Origin: Mansonella perstans
Lineage: Eukaryota; Nematoda; Chromadorea; Rhabditida; Onchocercidae
Length of the DNA stretch: 64,000 bases
Direction of reading: 5' to 3'
Assembly (NCBI GenBank): GCA_037074765.1
Contig: JBAMDO010000131.1
Location: forward strand, 62,001 to 126,000
In this document: positions 48,720 through 62,800 of the stretch, piece after piece
How positions within the stretch are numbered: position 1 is the first letter of the stretch
Layout of the letters: the number at the start of each line of letters is the position of its first letter
Program-made: the position numbers and the translations under genes
The notes under the pieces: generated by a model
Database searches by the model: none
The model's input: the letters and a program-made list of their open reading frames with translations, nothing else
Told to the model about the DNA's origin: nothing

Positions 48720-51084
48720 TCAAAAAAATTTCACACCGATGGGAGTATTTTGCACAGCTTGGACAGTATAATTAGCTCCGTGATTATTGTCCCAGTACGT
48801 TCTACCACTAACTACGTAACGTATGCAGAATTCACATGTTGCACCAATCTGAAATTATAATTGAAATGCTTAATTAATTTTTGATATCATAGTATCCATT
48901 GGTGCCATTGTAGTTCGTTTTAAGCAAAAATGAAAAAAAAAAAGAAGCTTCATCTCTTATTTTACAGTCACGAATATATTGATACTGATACGATACAAGA
49001 TACTAATGATTGTAATAAAAAATACTGTAAGTAATCAAAGATCTAATGATTGTAATGAAAAATACTGTAAATAATCAAATTTTTAATAGGAATAAATCAA
49101 AAAATTTATAATACCGGAAAATCTGTTGGAAGAGAAATGATAAATGTGAATTTATCCATAGTATTATCATTTCTTACTGAATTTCTGTATCGTCCTGCTG
49201 TTTCGGTAAATGTTCGCCAATTATCTGTAGTATATCGTACATACACCTGAAAAATGAAATTCAAATATGTCATCAAACTGAAGATGTGAAGAATATTAAA
49301 ATTAAAAAGTTCAGCTTCATATAAATTCGAAAGGTGAATATTTTAATTTCAAACCAAATATTCATTATGTTCCATATAATTATTCCAACCAAATTTGGAA
49401 CAGGCAATTTTAACATAGAAATATTGCAAATGTTGTGTGATTGAATAAATAAGTCTCCTGAAGATTGTTTATAAACAACACTTGTTTATTGTGTCATTTA
49501 AGCTCATTCGCTTATTACGCTTGTTATTGTGTCATCTAAGCTCCTTCACATCGGTTGATTTAAACCAACTAACATTTTGTAACATGTTTTCCGGATTTAT
49601 TTCAGCTTTCAGTATTATTATAGTTCATCCTGCTTTAACACTGCTTGCTTACGGCAAAGTAATTAGATCGAAATTTTTAAATGATTACTTAAAAAATAGA
49701 ACGAACGAAAACTTCGCAATTTTATAACTGGAAATAAAACATTTCTTAAAATTGTCCAAGCAACGGTTATGACATTTTCAAAATATTTGGTGTATTTTAA
49801 TAATTAATTTGAATTCTTGTAATTTATTATTCAGCTTTCTTTTTCGTAGGATTTTATTAAAATTTTTTAATCGGCTGCTTAAATCATTTTGCTAATTTGA
49901 AATAAATAATTAAATCAGCTGATTAAATTATACAAGTTAAATGCTTGAAATATCAATTAACCTGTTTTTCATATGCGATATTGAGGACATTTATGGTACC
50001 AATAATATTCGTATCGATAAACTGAATACATTGGAAGCAAACAAATTGAGTGTTTGTCAAACGACAAATTTCCGCATCAGTGCGTTGTTGAAATTTTATT
50101 AAGCTTAGCGTAACATTTCGTGGACGTTTGATATTTTTTGTGGATAATGTAGAAAATGCTGCACCAAATTTATCTAATCTGAAAGTGATAATAATTAGAA
50201 ATTAACTGAAATTTATTAAGTGAAATCAAATGTTATTGATCAGAAGAAAATGAATGTATAATTTTTAAAAAGAAAAAGTTTCAATACTTTTTTTGTGCTA
50301 CATACTCAGTTGTGTAATCATCTGCATCATAATAATTTTGATGCACGAGATTCAAACCAAATGAATCCGCGAAATGTACCGTTTTGCGCATACCAAAATT
50401 TGGTGACAGAGATGTCCGCAATGCTGATCGAAGTGATTTTGAACGCACCCTTAAACAAATGCAAACGCTAGCAAATTTTTTCGAAAATTTCCCAATAGTT
50501 TGCAAAAAAATTATCAAATTGGTAGTAATGGAATTAGTGACAAAAGTTCAATTTTTTGCTTTTAAAAACAAAAATGAGAAGAGAGAAATTAGCTCATTAA
50601 TTGATAATAAATTTCAAATTAACTCATTACAATTTATTGGTTTTTGCGCTTCCAGATTGCATATTGTCACCAGATAAAAAACTCGAATCACCATTGCTTG
50701 TGCATCTGAATCGATTTATCGATGATGGTAACAATGGTTTATTGGATATCTGCAAATATATAACATTTTTGTATCTTTAATAAAATTAAAATATAAAATT
50801 AAATTTTGCAATTTTCAATCAGAAGGAAAAAAGTAAGAAAAAGAAAAATTGTCATGAAATCATCATAAAATGGAATTGATGAAAAAAGCAAAAAAAAAAG
50901 TTGTGATAAAACTAACATCAGTTGTCCAGACTATTTTGTTAGCTTCAATAGCTGTTGATGAACCAATCTGCAGATTCAATTCAGTGAAATTGTGCTGTTT
51001 AATTTTGCTATTGAATAATTGCACATTTGATTGCTGCGGATATTTTCCAAAGTCATCTGCCATCATGGATACATCCATTTTCAT
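48720..51084 (-). CDS. Protein phosphatase 1 regulatory subunit 3 family, glycogen-targeting (CBM21 domain)
   Basis: Six exons on the minus strand fit with consistent phases: 50917-51084, 50671-50749, 50306-50423, 49962-50178, 49115-49246, 48720-48848; 280 residues. It should bind PP1 catalytic subunit and bring it to glycogen, promoting dephosphorylation of glycogen enzymes. A PP1-docking RVxF-type site is seen as KTVHFAD (V98, F100). The C-terminal half is a CBM21 fold: FVCFQCIQFIDTNIIGTINV, LNIAYEKQVYVRYTTDNWRT, DKFTFIISLPTDFP and CEFCIRYVVSGRTYWDNNHG ANYTV, with the conserved Trp/Asn residues that contact sugar. The start is the first ATG of exon 1 (MKMDVSMMADDFGKYP). An ATG-containing mini-exon at 54196-54210 could join in frame through the acceptor before 51093, but that is weak. 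The intron between the last two exons holds a 40-base tandem duplication. Confidence 0.9.
49004..49080. repeat. Tandem duplication of about 40 bp in an intron of the PP1 regulatory subunit gene
   Basis: CTAATGATTGTAATAAAAAA continuing TACTGTAAGTAATCAAA is repeated immediately with two substitutions. Confidence 0.9.
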
Positions 51085-54000
51085 TTGTTTAACCTTTCAA
51101 TAACGATCTTCAGGATTATTTATTTGATACTTTTTAATTATCAAATCACGATTAAAAGTGATGACAAACACATGAAGTTTTAATTAATTAACATCCTGTT
51201 CCTAAAAAAGAGTAGAAACATTGTGTAAATTTTTTTTTTTTTTAATTATATTGTTAAAAGTAATTGTCATAAAGCATTCAAATTAATTAATCGTAAGAAT
51301 TACAAAAAAAAAAAGAAAAAACAATCAATAATTCAGTAAAGCATTAAATAAACGGTCGATAAAATGTACATTACTTTTTCGAAATTTAATAAAAGTTTCA
51401 ACAATGAAAATGCTTTAAAAAAATTGTTGATATTGTTTCAAGAGTCAAAAAATTCACTCTGTCATCACTGTTTCGCTTTCAAAAGCACGATCATTTCAAT
51501 ATGCTCTTCCTTTTTCTTTTCTTACATTTTTTTTCTATTTTAAAAAAACCACAAAGAAATTATTTAGTAATGGGAAAAGTTTCAAATAATTACAATAAAA
51601 TAAAAAGATTTTCACATTAATTGATTTAACGGAAATAAATGGTGCTCTCACGAATTATAATTTTAATTTCTGATATTAATTAGATTTTGTTGTTCTAAAT
51701 ACATATTAAACATATAAATAAGAAATTAATTGTTCCAATTAATTCAACAATACTAAGCATTAATAATAATTATTAGATAACAATTAAAAAGAAAAAAAAA
51801 AAAAAAAAAACGGAAATGACAGCACCTACTGTGATAATGTTAGCTTAATTAAATTGATAAGTTTCGCAGCAATGAAAGTATTTAATCTTAATTTTATCCC
51901 ATCAGAAGCTATAATTTTTTTGTTGCTTTTGCTATCACTTTCTTGCTCGACCCGGATTTGTCTTTTTAATTTTCAAAACAATTTATTTTCGAAAAAATTT
52001 AAAAAATTTTTTTTCCTTAAATAATTATTGGAATCATTGTCTAGTTCAAAGTCCGACATGAGACTTCAGACTGTTCATCCTTCAATACAGTAGTTGAATC
52101 TAGCGAAAAAAAAAATTTTTCACCACTTTTTTCTTTTTATTGCTTTTTTCAAGTGATTGCTTAACTTGTAAATTTCAGGTAATACAGTACAACAAAAATT
52201 CGAACGAATAAACTGCTGAATTGTGCAAGTTATTCGTTCATCATGATTAATTAAAGCATGTTCATTAATTAATAATTGTGTCCAGAAATAATTTAATCTA
52301 GTCAATTCATTTCAAACATCAGAATATTGATTAAAATTTTGAAATTTAAAATATTTCACTATTTACTGTGAAATTATTGCTATTTGTAAACAGAATGAAC
52401 AAGTGAAGAAAGAAAGGAGAATGATGCTGAGCATTAGCCAAGAATGTTTATTTATAGTTATGCCTAGTCAAATGTAGAACGAAGAAAATTAGCATAACAA
52501 TAGAAGAGGAGTATTCAAGACTTTCCCAAAGTCATGAATTTCCCAGGGGATGACAAAAGCGCTTAATGCATTATCAGCATTTAAAATTGGAGAAATTACA
52601 GAGTTAAATTACAAAATGGTGTAAGCAACCGAGCATTTGTTTATGTTTATATATGTGTATATATATTTGTATACATATATGTACATATGCATGCGTATTA
52701 TCTAGGTGCGTACATATATGTTTTACTCAGTGAATTGTAAATTTGAAAAGCTTAACATAATTTTATCTATTAAGAAACTAGTTGTTTGTCGCTTTTTTTT
52801 TTTGAATGATTTCATTTCTGCACTCAACTAAAATTTAAATTATAATATCTGAAATTAAATTTTTGATGTTTTAAAAATGAAAAATAGCAAGAAAATAGGA
52901 ATTAAATTTGTTCAGAAATGTTTAAGCAAAAATTATTGTTGTTAATTACAAGCTTAATATTTTGCAAAAATTCTATGGAACAAATATGCAATGATTTTAC
53001 AAATGTCATTTAAATATTGCATGATTTGAAGTACCAACAAAAGCATCGTTTATATATATATTAACGGCTATTTATTAACGACTAAATTTTTGAGCGAAGA
53101 AAAAGGAAGGAGAAATATTCAGGAAAAGTTTAATTACTTGATAAATACACAAACACTGCTCTTTCAAAAAGTGGGAAAAAGTGAGGACGAGGAATTGAAT
53201 TTGGAATTGAATTCTAGCAATGAATTTATATATAAAAGGAATTGACAAATCTGAAATGCAATTGAGAATTTCCATTATGGCTAATTTGAAACATATATAT
53301 AATCAATTTGAAATTATTTTATTTTTCCTCTGATGATTTTTTTTTTTTTGCAACATAAATTAATGCTAATACAATTAGCTAAACAAATAATTTTTCATTA
53401 CAAATACCTTTCCTAATATCCAAACATTTAATGAAAAATATTCTGATTGTATGAACAATTTTGGTAATCATGGTCTTCAATGCAATAATTTAGGTATTAA
53501 TAAAAAAAGAAAAGAAGAAAAAGAAAACTTGAGGTTATGATTGAATGATCGAATCTGATTTTAAAAATTACTAATTTAATTGTTTCATTTATCGAATTTT
53601 TATCTTATACATTCACTAGCTCAGTTGCTTTCTGTTCGGCGTGAACATATGTGCTATCTCTATAATGAATTAAATTAAACGAATAGTGATATCATTAAGT
53701 AAACATAATAATTAGCATTGTGTAGTGATAATTTCTGTCACATTTCTGGAGTTTAGATCAATATTCCTGCTTATGACGATTAGTCAACAAGAAAAAAATT
53801 ATGCATTTCCGGGTATATAAAATAAATACAAAAAGTATGAGAGGAAAAGAAAAAAACAAAGAAATCGGTGAAAATGCTAGTGCTATTGATTTGTTTGAAA
53901 TTCAACATGTTCAACAGTTCAATGAAATTTAACAATTAACAAATTCAAATACAACGAGATTCAACACAATACTTATCAGAAGATTGATATCAGAATTCAT

Positions 54001-55198
54001 CATTCGAGCGGAAAATTGGTTTTATTGGACATAAGGCATACAAAATTTTTTTTTTAAACTTATAATTTAATTTGATGAAATAAATGATCATTATAAAAAT
54101 AAAAAATAAACTGGTAAACTTTCAATGAAATTAATTTTATCACTGATAAGAAAATTGATAAAGTGAAAGTAATGGTGACAATGAACAACCATTACCTGTA
54201 AATTACTCATTTTTAAATCTATGATTTAATCCTTTTCACTCAGGTAACATCAACAAAATGATGAAAAGAACGGGGATGCTTAAATAATACACCATCATCA
54301 AAAAACATCAAATGTAATGAATTGAAAGTGCAGCCAATTTAAATTGAACAAGTGAAAAACAAAAGAAAAAGAAATATATGGGAACAAAGTGAAAAAAAGT
54401 AACAAAAAGAAAAAAGCATTGTAAAATATTCTCGAGAATTTGTTTTTCATTTCATTAACTCCCGACAAATATTCGTCTCAAAATTTTTTTCGTATCTTCC
54501 GCTTAACCATCACTTAAGCATTTTTATTTATCAATTTTTGATTTTTTTCAATTTCAACTAAATTTCGTTCGTGCATTCATAAAAGTTATGTTTTTTAATT
54601 AACAAATTTTGCCTTTTTTTTAACTTCCCAAATAAATTTGAAACAAAAAAGTTATTTTTCAGTTCTTTTTTTCAATTTCCTATTTTCGTCACCTATCATT
54701 CTTTTTAAATCCTGAGAATGATCCTATACTTTACACCATGCTATGTTATAAAATATATAAGTATAGCAATATTTTTAACACTTAGAAAAGTAGATTAAAT
54801 GATGGTAGAAATGTGGAAAAAATATGACATCAAATGTTAGCAGTGATATGTCAGTGACATTTTTTTCATTGTTACCATTTTATAATAGCATTAGTCGTAT
54901 CTGATGGTGCAGGAAAATCGGCTTCAAATTCATTTGGTATTCCATATAGAACCAAATAAATGTCATTCTCTTTTAACATATTATAATATATTAATATTTA
55001 TTAAACGTGTAAAAATATACAATTGACATCAAAATAATTCATAAAATTACAACTACATGATAAAAGTTGGTATGACTTTTTTATTAGTTATAATTAGCTG
55101 TAATTTAATAACCAGCCAAAATATTACAGGTAAGTGAAAGCAACGATGTTTATTTAGAAACAAACAAATGGACAACTAGTTGAATTTATACTTCATTT
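51085..55198. other. Intergenic stretch, no gene recognised
   Basis: No exon with similarity was found. A TA/CA microsatellite lies at about 52643-52720. The region contains the divergent 5' flank of the minus-strand PP1 subunit gene. Confidence 0.5.
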
Positions 55199-55410
55199 GT
55201 AAATTAAGATATGACATCACTCAAGTATCATTCAAAATGATGTGATTCTGTCATTATTACTGCCTAATGATTAAAATAAAAAACAAAACACTGCAACAAC
55301 TGTGATATCCTGGACACCTCACTTGCTTCAACTCTCTTTCCCTCTTCTTTCCGCGCTAACTTTCATCAGTACGGACAACTACTAATTTTTTCTTTGTTAG
55401 CTTTAGCTTT
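55199..55410 (+). repeat. Duplicated block A, left copy
   Basis: Matches 55715-55930 in the same orientation: AGATATGACATCACTCAAGT against AGATATGGCATCATCACATC, then GATGATGTGATT-type sequence, GCAACAACTGTGATATCCTG against GCAACAACTGTGACATTCTA, CTTCTTT/CTTCTTC and a GACAACTA/GAACAACTA end. The copies are clearly diverged. Confidence 0.8.
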
Positions 55411-55462
55411 AAAATTTCATCTCTTTTATCATTTACTTTTTTTTTCTTTTTCAGTCATAATT

Positions 55463-55716
55463 TAAATGACAGTAGATGGCGCAATTTGTAATACTTTAAA
55501 AATATCAATGTACAATACATATTTTTTATTTTTCTTTACATACTCAAAAAATAATTTTAAAATCACTTAGCTTGTTATTGCTTTCTTTTTCTTGAACTTA
55601 AACGAATAATAGAATTTAAAAGAAAGAAAAAGAGTGACAAGTTTGTTTTTTCAGAAATACCGAAACAAAAAAGATCACGGTAAATGTTTTTAAATTGGAA
55701 TGTTGCGAGCTATGTA
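55463..55716 (+). repeat. Dispersed repeat family C, copy 2
   Basis: Second copy of the sequence at 31913-32218, same orientation. It sits exactly between the two copies of block A. It has one GATGGCGCAATTTGTAAT core where copy 1 has two. Confidence 0.9.
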
Positions 55717-55930
55717 AATTTAGATATGGCATCATCACATCAAGTATCAAAAATCAAGATGATGTGATTTTTGTTTACATCATCACTTAATGATTGTGAA
55801 AAAAAAAAATTCTAAACACAGCAACAACTGTGACATTCTAGACATTACACTTTTCTCAATTTTTTTTTCCTCTTCTTCTCTGTGTTATAGATCATCAATA
55901 AAATTCGAACAACTATTTTTTAATTTTTTT
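55715..55930 (+). repeat. Duplicated block A, right copy
   Basis: Right copy of the block at 55199-55410. Together with repeat C the order is A-C-A, about 515 bases from start to start. Confidence 0.8.
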
Positions 55931-56850
55931 AGTTCCTACTCCTCCTATCATCCCATACTTCTTCATTTATTTTCTTCTACCAAAAACAGGTTTTTTAAAT
56001 ATAGTTAATTGATTTCTTAAATTTATCAGTTTCTTTTTTAATTTTTTGTTTCCTGCTAATAAAACATATGCACATTACTTTTACATTGGCATATCAATTT
56101 CACGCAAACACACAGTTGCTCTTTTCTTCATCTTCCTTCCGTTTCGTCTTTTTGTTTATTCAGTGTTCGGAAATGAATTTGTCTTTTCCGGTACTTCCTC
56201 ATCAAATTCATCAAATCACATTTTAGCTATTATCGATTGCTTTTCTATTTAGTCAAATATTTTGTCAAAAAGTTCTACGTTTGTACACATTACATTGATA
56301 TTTCCAACATTTTATCAAATTTTTATCATTTCAAAATTTTAATTTAAACGTTTTAACTTCTTAAATCATTTATACAATCAAAAAAAAGAACAGAAAGAAA
56401 TTTTATGAGCTCTTCTTTCTAAAATAAATTTTCACTTTCTTTTTTCCTAGCAGGAAATAACAGCAAAAAAAAAATTAAATTAACAGTGATAATGTAAATG
56501 TATTCAGTCATTTACTTTCCCAGTGTGATCAATACTGTTTTCATGCACGCCTGTTTCACCAGCTGATTGCTCTGAAAATTTAATAGAATTTGTACAACAT
56601 AAAAGACATTTTCATTCTAGTTTTAATTTTTTTTATAAAAAACGAAAAACAGAAATTGTTTTTTATTTTTCTTTTTTCTTATTGTTTATTGAAACAAATA
56701 TTAATGAATTCAAATGGAAAAATTTAATTGTTCAACTTGAATAATTTCTAATTTAATACCATTCATTTAGCTATGTGCTTGTTTTTCAAAACTGTAATTT
56801 TTAAAACTAATTTAATATATTTTGAATAGTTTAAGAAATTTTTCTTTTAA
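55931..56850. other. Intergenic stretch 3' of the WD-repeat gene
   Basis: No supported exon. A segment at about 56514-56571 on the minus strand starts after a good TTTTCAG acceptor and is open for about 20 codons, but no donor in the preceding coding exon joins it without a stop. Confidence 0.45.
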
Positions 56851-56856
56851 TTTATT
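56851..56856 (-). terminator. Poly(A) signal candidate of the WD-repeat gene
   Basis: AATAAA on the minus strand, about 30 bases after the stop codon at 56884-56886. Confidence 0.5.
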
Positions 56857-56883
56857 AATTAAAAAAAATATATACTTCCATTT

Positions 56884-59800
56884 CTATTGTATTGTACAGA
56901 AGCTTGATTTTGTTGGACAATGTATAGAAGAGATGAATTTATCACTAGTCGATTCTTGCAATGATCCGCTTGATGTAGTGGAATATGGTACAGCTGGTAA
57001 AGTTGAATTTGGTGCCAAAGTTTTGCTTGGTTTCAGAATTGAATGCAATGGTGCTGTTGATTTTTCATGATCCATATGCACTGTTGATTTACGATAAGGA
57101 TCGTTGTGATCAGTTCGTGATAATGCTTGATTTTTCTTTTCAGTTATTGTTGGCATATTTTTACCATCATAATTTATATTACCTTAGGTATAAAATTTAC
57201 TAGTGAAAGAAAATACCTGACATTAATTGAATAATTTAATTAAAAATTAAAATGCTTCATATTATTTAATTTTTTTCAATATTTATATATGACGCAAAAA
57301 TTTTAAATTACTAACCAAATGTAATGCTTGGTTTTATTCCTTTTTGAGAATGGATTGTTTTATGCCGAATTGGTTCATCAAGTTCCTTGGCTGGAGCATT
57401 GTGAAGGCAAAGAATTGGTAATTCAGAGCAATCAGTAAGTTGTAGTAAAATACGATTACACTCAGCAGAAGCTACCTTGAAGGATTTATTGAAAATACTA
57501 TGTAGTATTAACAGTTCAAAAATTTTTTTTTCTTTTACTCTATACATTTTAAGTTAAATTTATTTTTGTTTACAAATGAGAGTAGTTTTTTGAATTTTAA
57601 ATAATTTACTAATAATTTCGAATTTACAAAAGATACGTGTCAGAACTAATTTTATTTGTAATATTTTTTAAGTTACTTCATGCATACAAGTTTATTAGCA
57701 GTACTATGAGCATTGAAGCTTGAAAGCAGTGTTCCATCTTTTATACTGCATGCTTCAATCCAACCAGTTGCATTAGCTAAAATATTCATTTCATCACTTA
57801 ATTTAAGTATTTGAAATTACAGTAAAAAAAAAATACGCCATAAATATACGGTATATGTTCTATTATTGCAAATAATTATAATCATGATATTTATTACAAA
57901 TGTAAATAGATCATATTGTTAAAAAAAAAAAAAAAAATCAGATTAAAAATCATTTATTTGGATTTGATTTAATTTTTTTTTCTAAAATTAATTTTGCAAC
58001 CTGAAAGAATGACGGTTGCTTCAGCATTAATTGCTAATGCAGTTACAGGCGACTCCGTTTTCAATGAACGAAGAATATTCCCGGTTGATGCTGCCCAAAT
58101 AATAACTTGTGAATCTTTCGCACCACTAATAATTATATTTTCATCAACCGGAATAACACAACAACTAATTGTCTCCTCATGACCAACAAGTACCTATAAG
58201 TAAGCGCTAAAATTGTAAATGTGTGGAGAAAAAAAGTGACATAATAACAACTTCGCTGTGTGATATTTAGTCACTTATATTCTTTTTTTTTCTTTTCAGT
58301 TGATTTTAATTTTTTAGAAAAACTAAAAATTATTCTTTTTTTCTTAATTCGTTTTTACCAATGTCATAATTATGCAATTCTTGCAATTGTTTCAATTCAT
58401 TTATCGTCTCCTATTCTTTGCATAATTCATTATCAACAGGGTACTTTGAAATTAATTGATTAAATGATTGGTAGAAATAAGAATAATGCACATTTTATTT
58501 GCGTTATATCAATTTTGTTCAATTACGAGCAAAAATATTTTTTGCATAGTTATATCTTGCTTGTTTTCTTACTTTTCTTTCATAATTACGAAGAGATGAT
58601 GACAGCTAATAGATAATTAATTAGTTGCTAAAGATAAACAATTATCATTACCTGCATAAGGAAGCCAGTACTGATTTGCCAAAGTTTTAAGGATAAATCA
58701 GCTGAACCGGTTACAAGTAAAGTACCTTGAGATGAGGTGCTAAAGCATGTTATTTCATCATTATGACAAATTTCGGCTTTCGATAAAATACTTTCATCCA
58801 CGATGGACCATATTCTCAACCTGATAAACAAGTTTTTTTTTTTTTTCAAAGTCTTAAATTAAAAACAAATCTTTTCCTTCCTTTTTTTTTTCAAAATTAA
58901 TTTTTATTCTTTAAACATCTTTGAAAAGTTCGCATTTTCTAGGTTCCGATTTTTTTTATTTTATATTTTATCAAGCCATCATTTTTTTCGGATGAAGTTT
59001 TTTGTATTCCTGAAAAAGCATTAATATCGAATATGATGGAATTCATACTTGCTTAAATAAATTGTTAATTGAAACAATAATAAAACGAAAAAAGTTGAAT
59101 TTATCAATTTTTTTTTTTTTTTTTAAGAAATTTCATTGTTTTTTTTACCCGTTTATTTTTAACAGCATGTGTAATAGAAATAAAATTTAAAAAAATTTTT
59201 TTTCCTTTAATCTCTTACATCACGCGTACCTAGTTATCCATTTATTTTTTGCTATGCCATTCTCTGGCGATTTTGAAACTTCTGGTTGTGATTTTTGAAA
59301 TTTCTGGTTAAATACCTGTTAATTTTTCGATATAAAATTTCAAGCATTAAATAATTTCTAGAAAATATCAAAGATTTCATTTGTTTGTGCATCTTTTCAA
59401 TTCATACTTGCTGTACACAATCTTTTAACTGCCTGATGCATGATATTATCGTAATCTCGCTAAGCATAACAATAAACTGCTTATAATGGGAATCACTATT
59501 GGTTTATTAAGGAATGAATGGATTCGAGCAATGACCGTAGGGTACATTTAATTAACAGATCGTGTGTTAATTAATAGAATGTTGAATGTTTGTGCGGGAC
59601 TATGCGGTAAAAGTTTGTGTAGTTTTTAAATGTTTGTATGTAACTACGTGTCATATCGGCATATGGTGGTGATAACGCCAAGTGTTGGGCAGTACCTGGT
59701 TATCCATTTATTTTTTGGTATGCCATTCTTTTAAGAGATTGGCGATTTTGAAATTTCTGGCTGATACTGTGATCTTACGTGATTCGATAAGAATTCCTAA

Positions 59801-62800
59801 GAGTAAATTAACTTTAATTAATCGAGAAGAGAAAATCACTCTTTTTTAGTGTTTGGATAATATCCGATTAGATTATTGTCATCTGGTGCGAGATAAATTG
59901 GTGCCTGAATACCGATGTATGCAAGAATTTTGTCCTCTTGATATGTATCATCAGAACCAAATAAATTCCAAATTAGTACAGTGGTTGATTGATCAACAGA
60001 AAGTATTCGTAAGCCATCAGATAAACAAAATATTGATTCGATTGGTTTACTATGATGCTGTATGAAAACGAAAAAAAATTCAACAATTAAAATTTGCATA
60101 AGATTTAAATTATATTTAAAAAATAAAAAAATCTAAAAATTATTTGCTTATTCTCAATCTTTTTTTTTCTGAATTTTCCTAGATTATTCATGAATTTGTT
60201 TTTCTATAATAATTTTTAGGACTGAAAAAAAAAATTTTAAATAAAATCTATCCGTTGTATATCCATGTATAAAAACATACACTAACGATTCGCCTCAATT
60301 TTCCATTGCTTGAATTCCAAATATTAATTTGACCTTCAGCATCACCACTTAGCAAGAAAGTGGAATTACCGGTAAACTTTACGCGAAGTGCTGGCACAGA
60401 TCGTTGCTGAGTCATCTGAGGAAAACTAACAACATTATTGATTTCTTTTCCTGTTCTCTCCTCACTCTTTCTGGATTCGAAATTTAAACAAATTTTAAGT
60501 AAGAAAAAAATCAAAATCATTTTAGCACCATATATTATTTTGTTTTGCCTGATCTATCTATTCTTTAAAATTGCTGTTTAAAATGTTATTATATTTTTGA
60601 AAATTATTATTTTCGAAACGAACTGAACAGATGCATTGACATATTTCTAAATCCCATAATGCTACAATACCATCATTTGTTGTATAAGCAGCACTTTTTT
60701 CATCCGGTGAAATGCATAAATCGGTTACAATTCCTAGAAAAAAAAACGGAAATTGATCTTTTTTTCTTTTTTCCTGTTTAACGAAATATTTCAAATTAAC
60801 TGATAATTATTAAATTGGCGATTCATAAGGAATCAACAAATAAACTCACCGAATAGGAAATCCTTTGAATCAATTTTTTCATTTTAATTTTTTTTAAAAT
60901 GAATTATATCGAATAACCTTTATCTTTTCTAGCAATTATTTCATGATACTGATGCTGAATATTCCAAATACTGATCTGACTACCGCATGCTGATAGCAAG
61001 AAACAATTATCATCCGTAATCTAAATAATTTCATTTGAAAAAAGTTGTGAGATTTAAGAAATTTGAATTTCAAAATTCTTGAAGTCTTTAAATATTTTTT
61101 ATTAATAATCAAAATGAATGAGATAATTGAATGGAAAATGATAGCACTTTAAGTGATGTAACCGGTTGTCGATTCATACAATTTAGAATATCCAAAATTT
61201 TCCCGTTGTGTATATCAAAAACATATATCTTTGCAAATGTTGCAACGAAAAGTTGACAATCATCATATGCTGCAGCCAATGCGTATACTTTTCCATCATG
61301 ACCGGATAATTCATGTAATTCTTGGCCGGATGTTGTTGCAAATACTTTTAGCGTTTCATCTTTACAAGCAACAATCACAAAAGCATCATTGCTAAAAGTA
61401 ATGAAGGAATTTTAATTCAATTTAAAAATTATGGTTAAATAAGAACGTGATAAGAATTAAATAAGAATTTCACAGTGTGATAAGGATTAAATAAGAATTT
61501 TACTATGTTTTATTCGAAAGAAAAAACGGAAGAAAAAGAAGAGTTATTGAAATAACTTATTGAAAACTCTACCTGGTCATTGCAATGCATGATACCGGTG
61601 CCATAAGACCAGCCAATCGAACAGCTATTTCACCGGTTGTTAAATTCCAAATTATAACGACAAATCCGCCGGATCCTGAAGTGAACAATTAATATTGATG
61701 ACATATGAGTCCTTATTGATTTAATCTTTTTATTATTTTTCTTACACATGGACTAAAATATACCGGTAACCAGAAATTCATCTCTTGATGCAAGCGCCAA
61801 TGAAACAACTGGTCCTGTATGTTCTTTGAAAGATTTCACAACTTCCCAGTTTTCCACCGAAATTACCTGAAATACTTCCCAATTAAACATTCAACATTTT
61901 AAGTTCGAAATTACCACATTGCAATGAGTTTTAACGATTTATGAAAATGTATGCTCACATTGGCACATGAATCTGTACCACCAGTAATAATATATTTGCA
62001 ATCAGAAGTTATTAATGAGCAAATTACTCGACCATTATGCGGTTTCATCATATGTACTTCTTTCTCCTGCAAATTATTCATTATCTGATTTGATATCAAA
62101 TAATTGTTAGTAACTAATTCAAATTTAATCATTGACTTTTGTGCGTTACAAAATTTGCAGAATTAAAAAGTAAATTGAAAAAAAGCAGGAGTGATGCATA
62201 TATTAATTATCATTTTATAAAGTAATAATATGTCGCAGAAAATAATCAATCAATTTGATTAATTATTAATGGTGTAAAAATTACCGCTTTAAAATTCCAT
62301 ATCCTAAGTGCACAATCTGTTGATGTTGTTGCAAAAAATGATCCATCAGAGCTAACAGATATTGATGTAACGCGTCTTTCATGACCTAAAATAATAATTT
62401 TCAATCCTTTCATTTACCTTTCATTTTTTTTCCACCTTTTTCTTTTTTCCCCAATTAAAACTTTAATTTTAAAATCCAAGTTTTTTCTCTTCATTGAATC
62501 AAACAATGTGTTCACTTATTATTAATTAAATAAATTTACGACTGCTTAAGAAAATCATTTTTTATCACTTATTAAAATTCAAAAAAATTAATTCTTTCAT
62601 TAACAATTTTCAATCATACCCTTAAATGTACGAATCAATAATTGTGATGAAATATGATACATGTATATTGAACCAATTGTTGACTCATTTCCGGCAATTA
62701 GTAAATGTTGATGTTGATGAGTTGGTTGTATGATTGTAGATGATGAATGCCATTCTGGTAGAGGAAATGATAAAATCTTAAAATTTTGTTATAAAATTTT

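Noticed and set aside
56514..56571. Possible extra 3' exon of the WD-repeat gene
   Set aside because: It has a good acceptor, but joining it to the only nearby donor in exon 56884-57182 creates a stop at the junction; the exon's own stop at 56884 is simpler.
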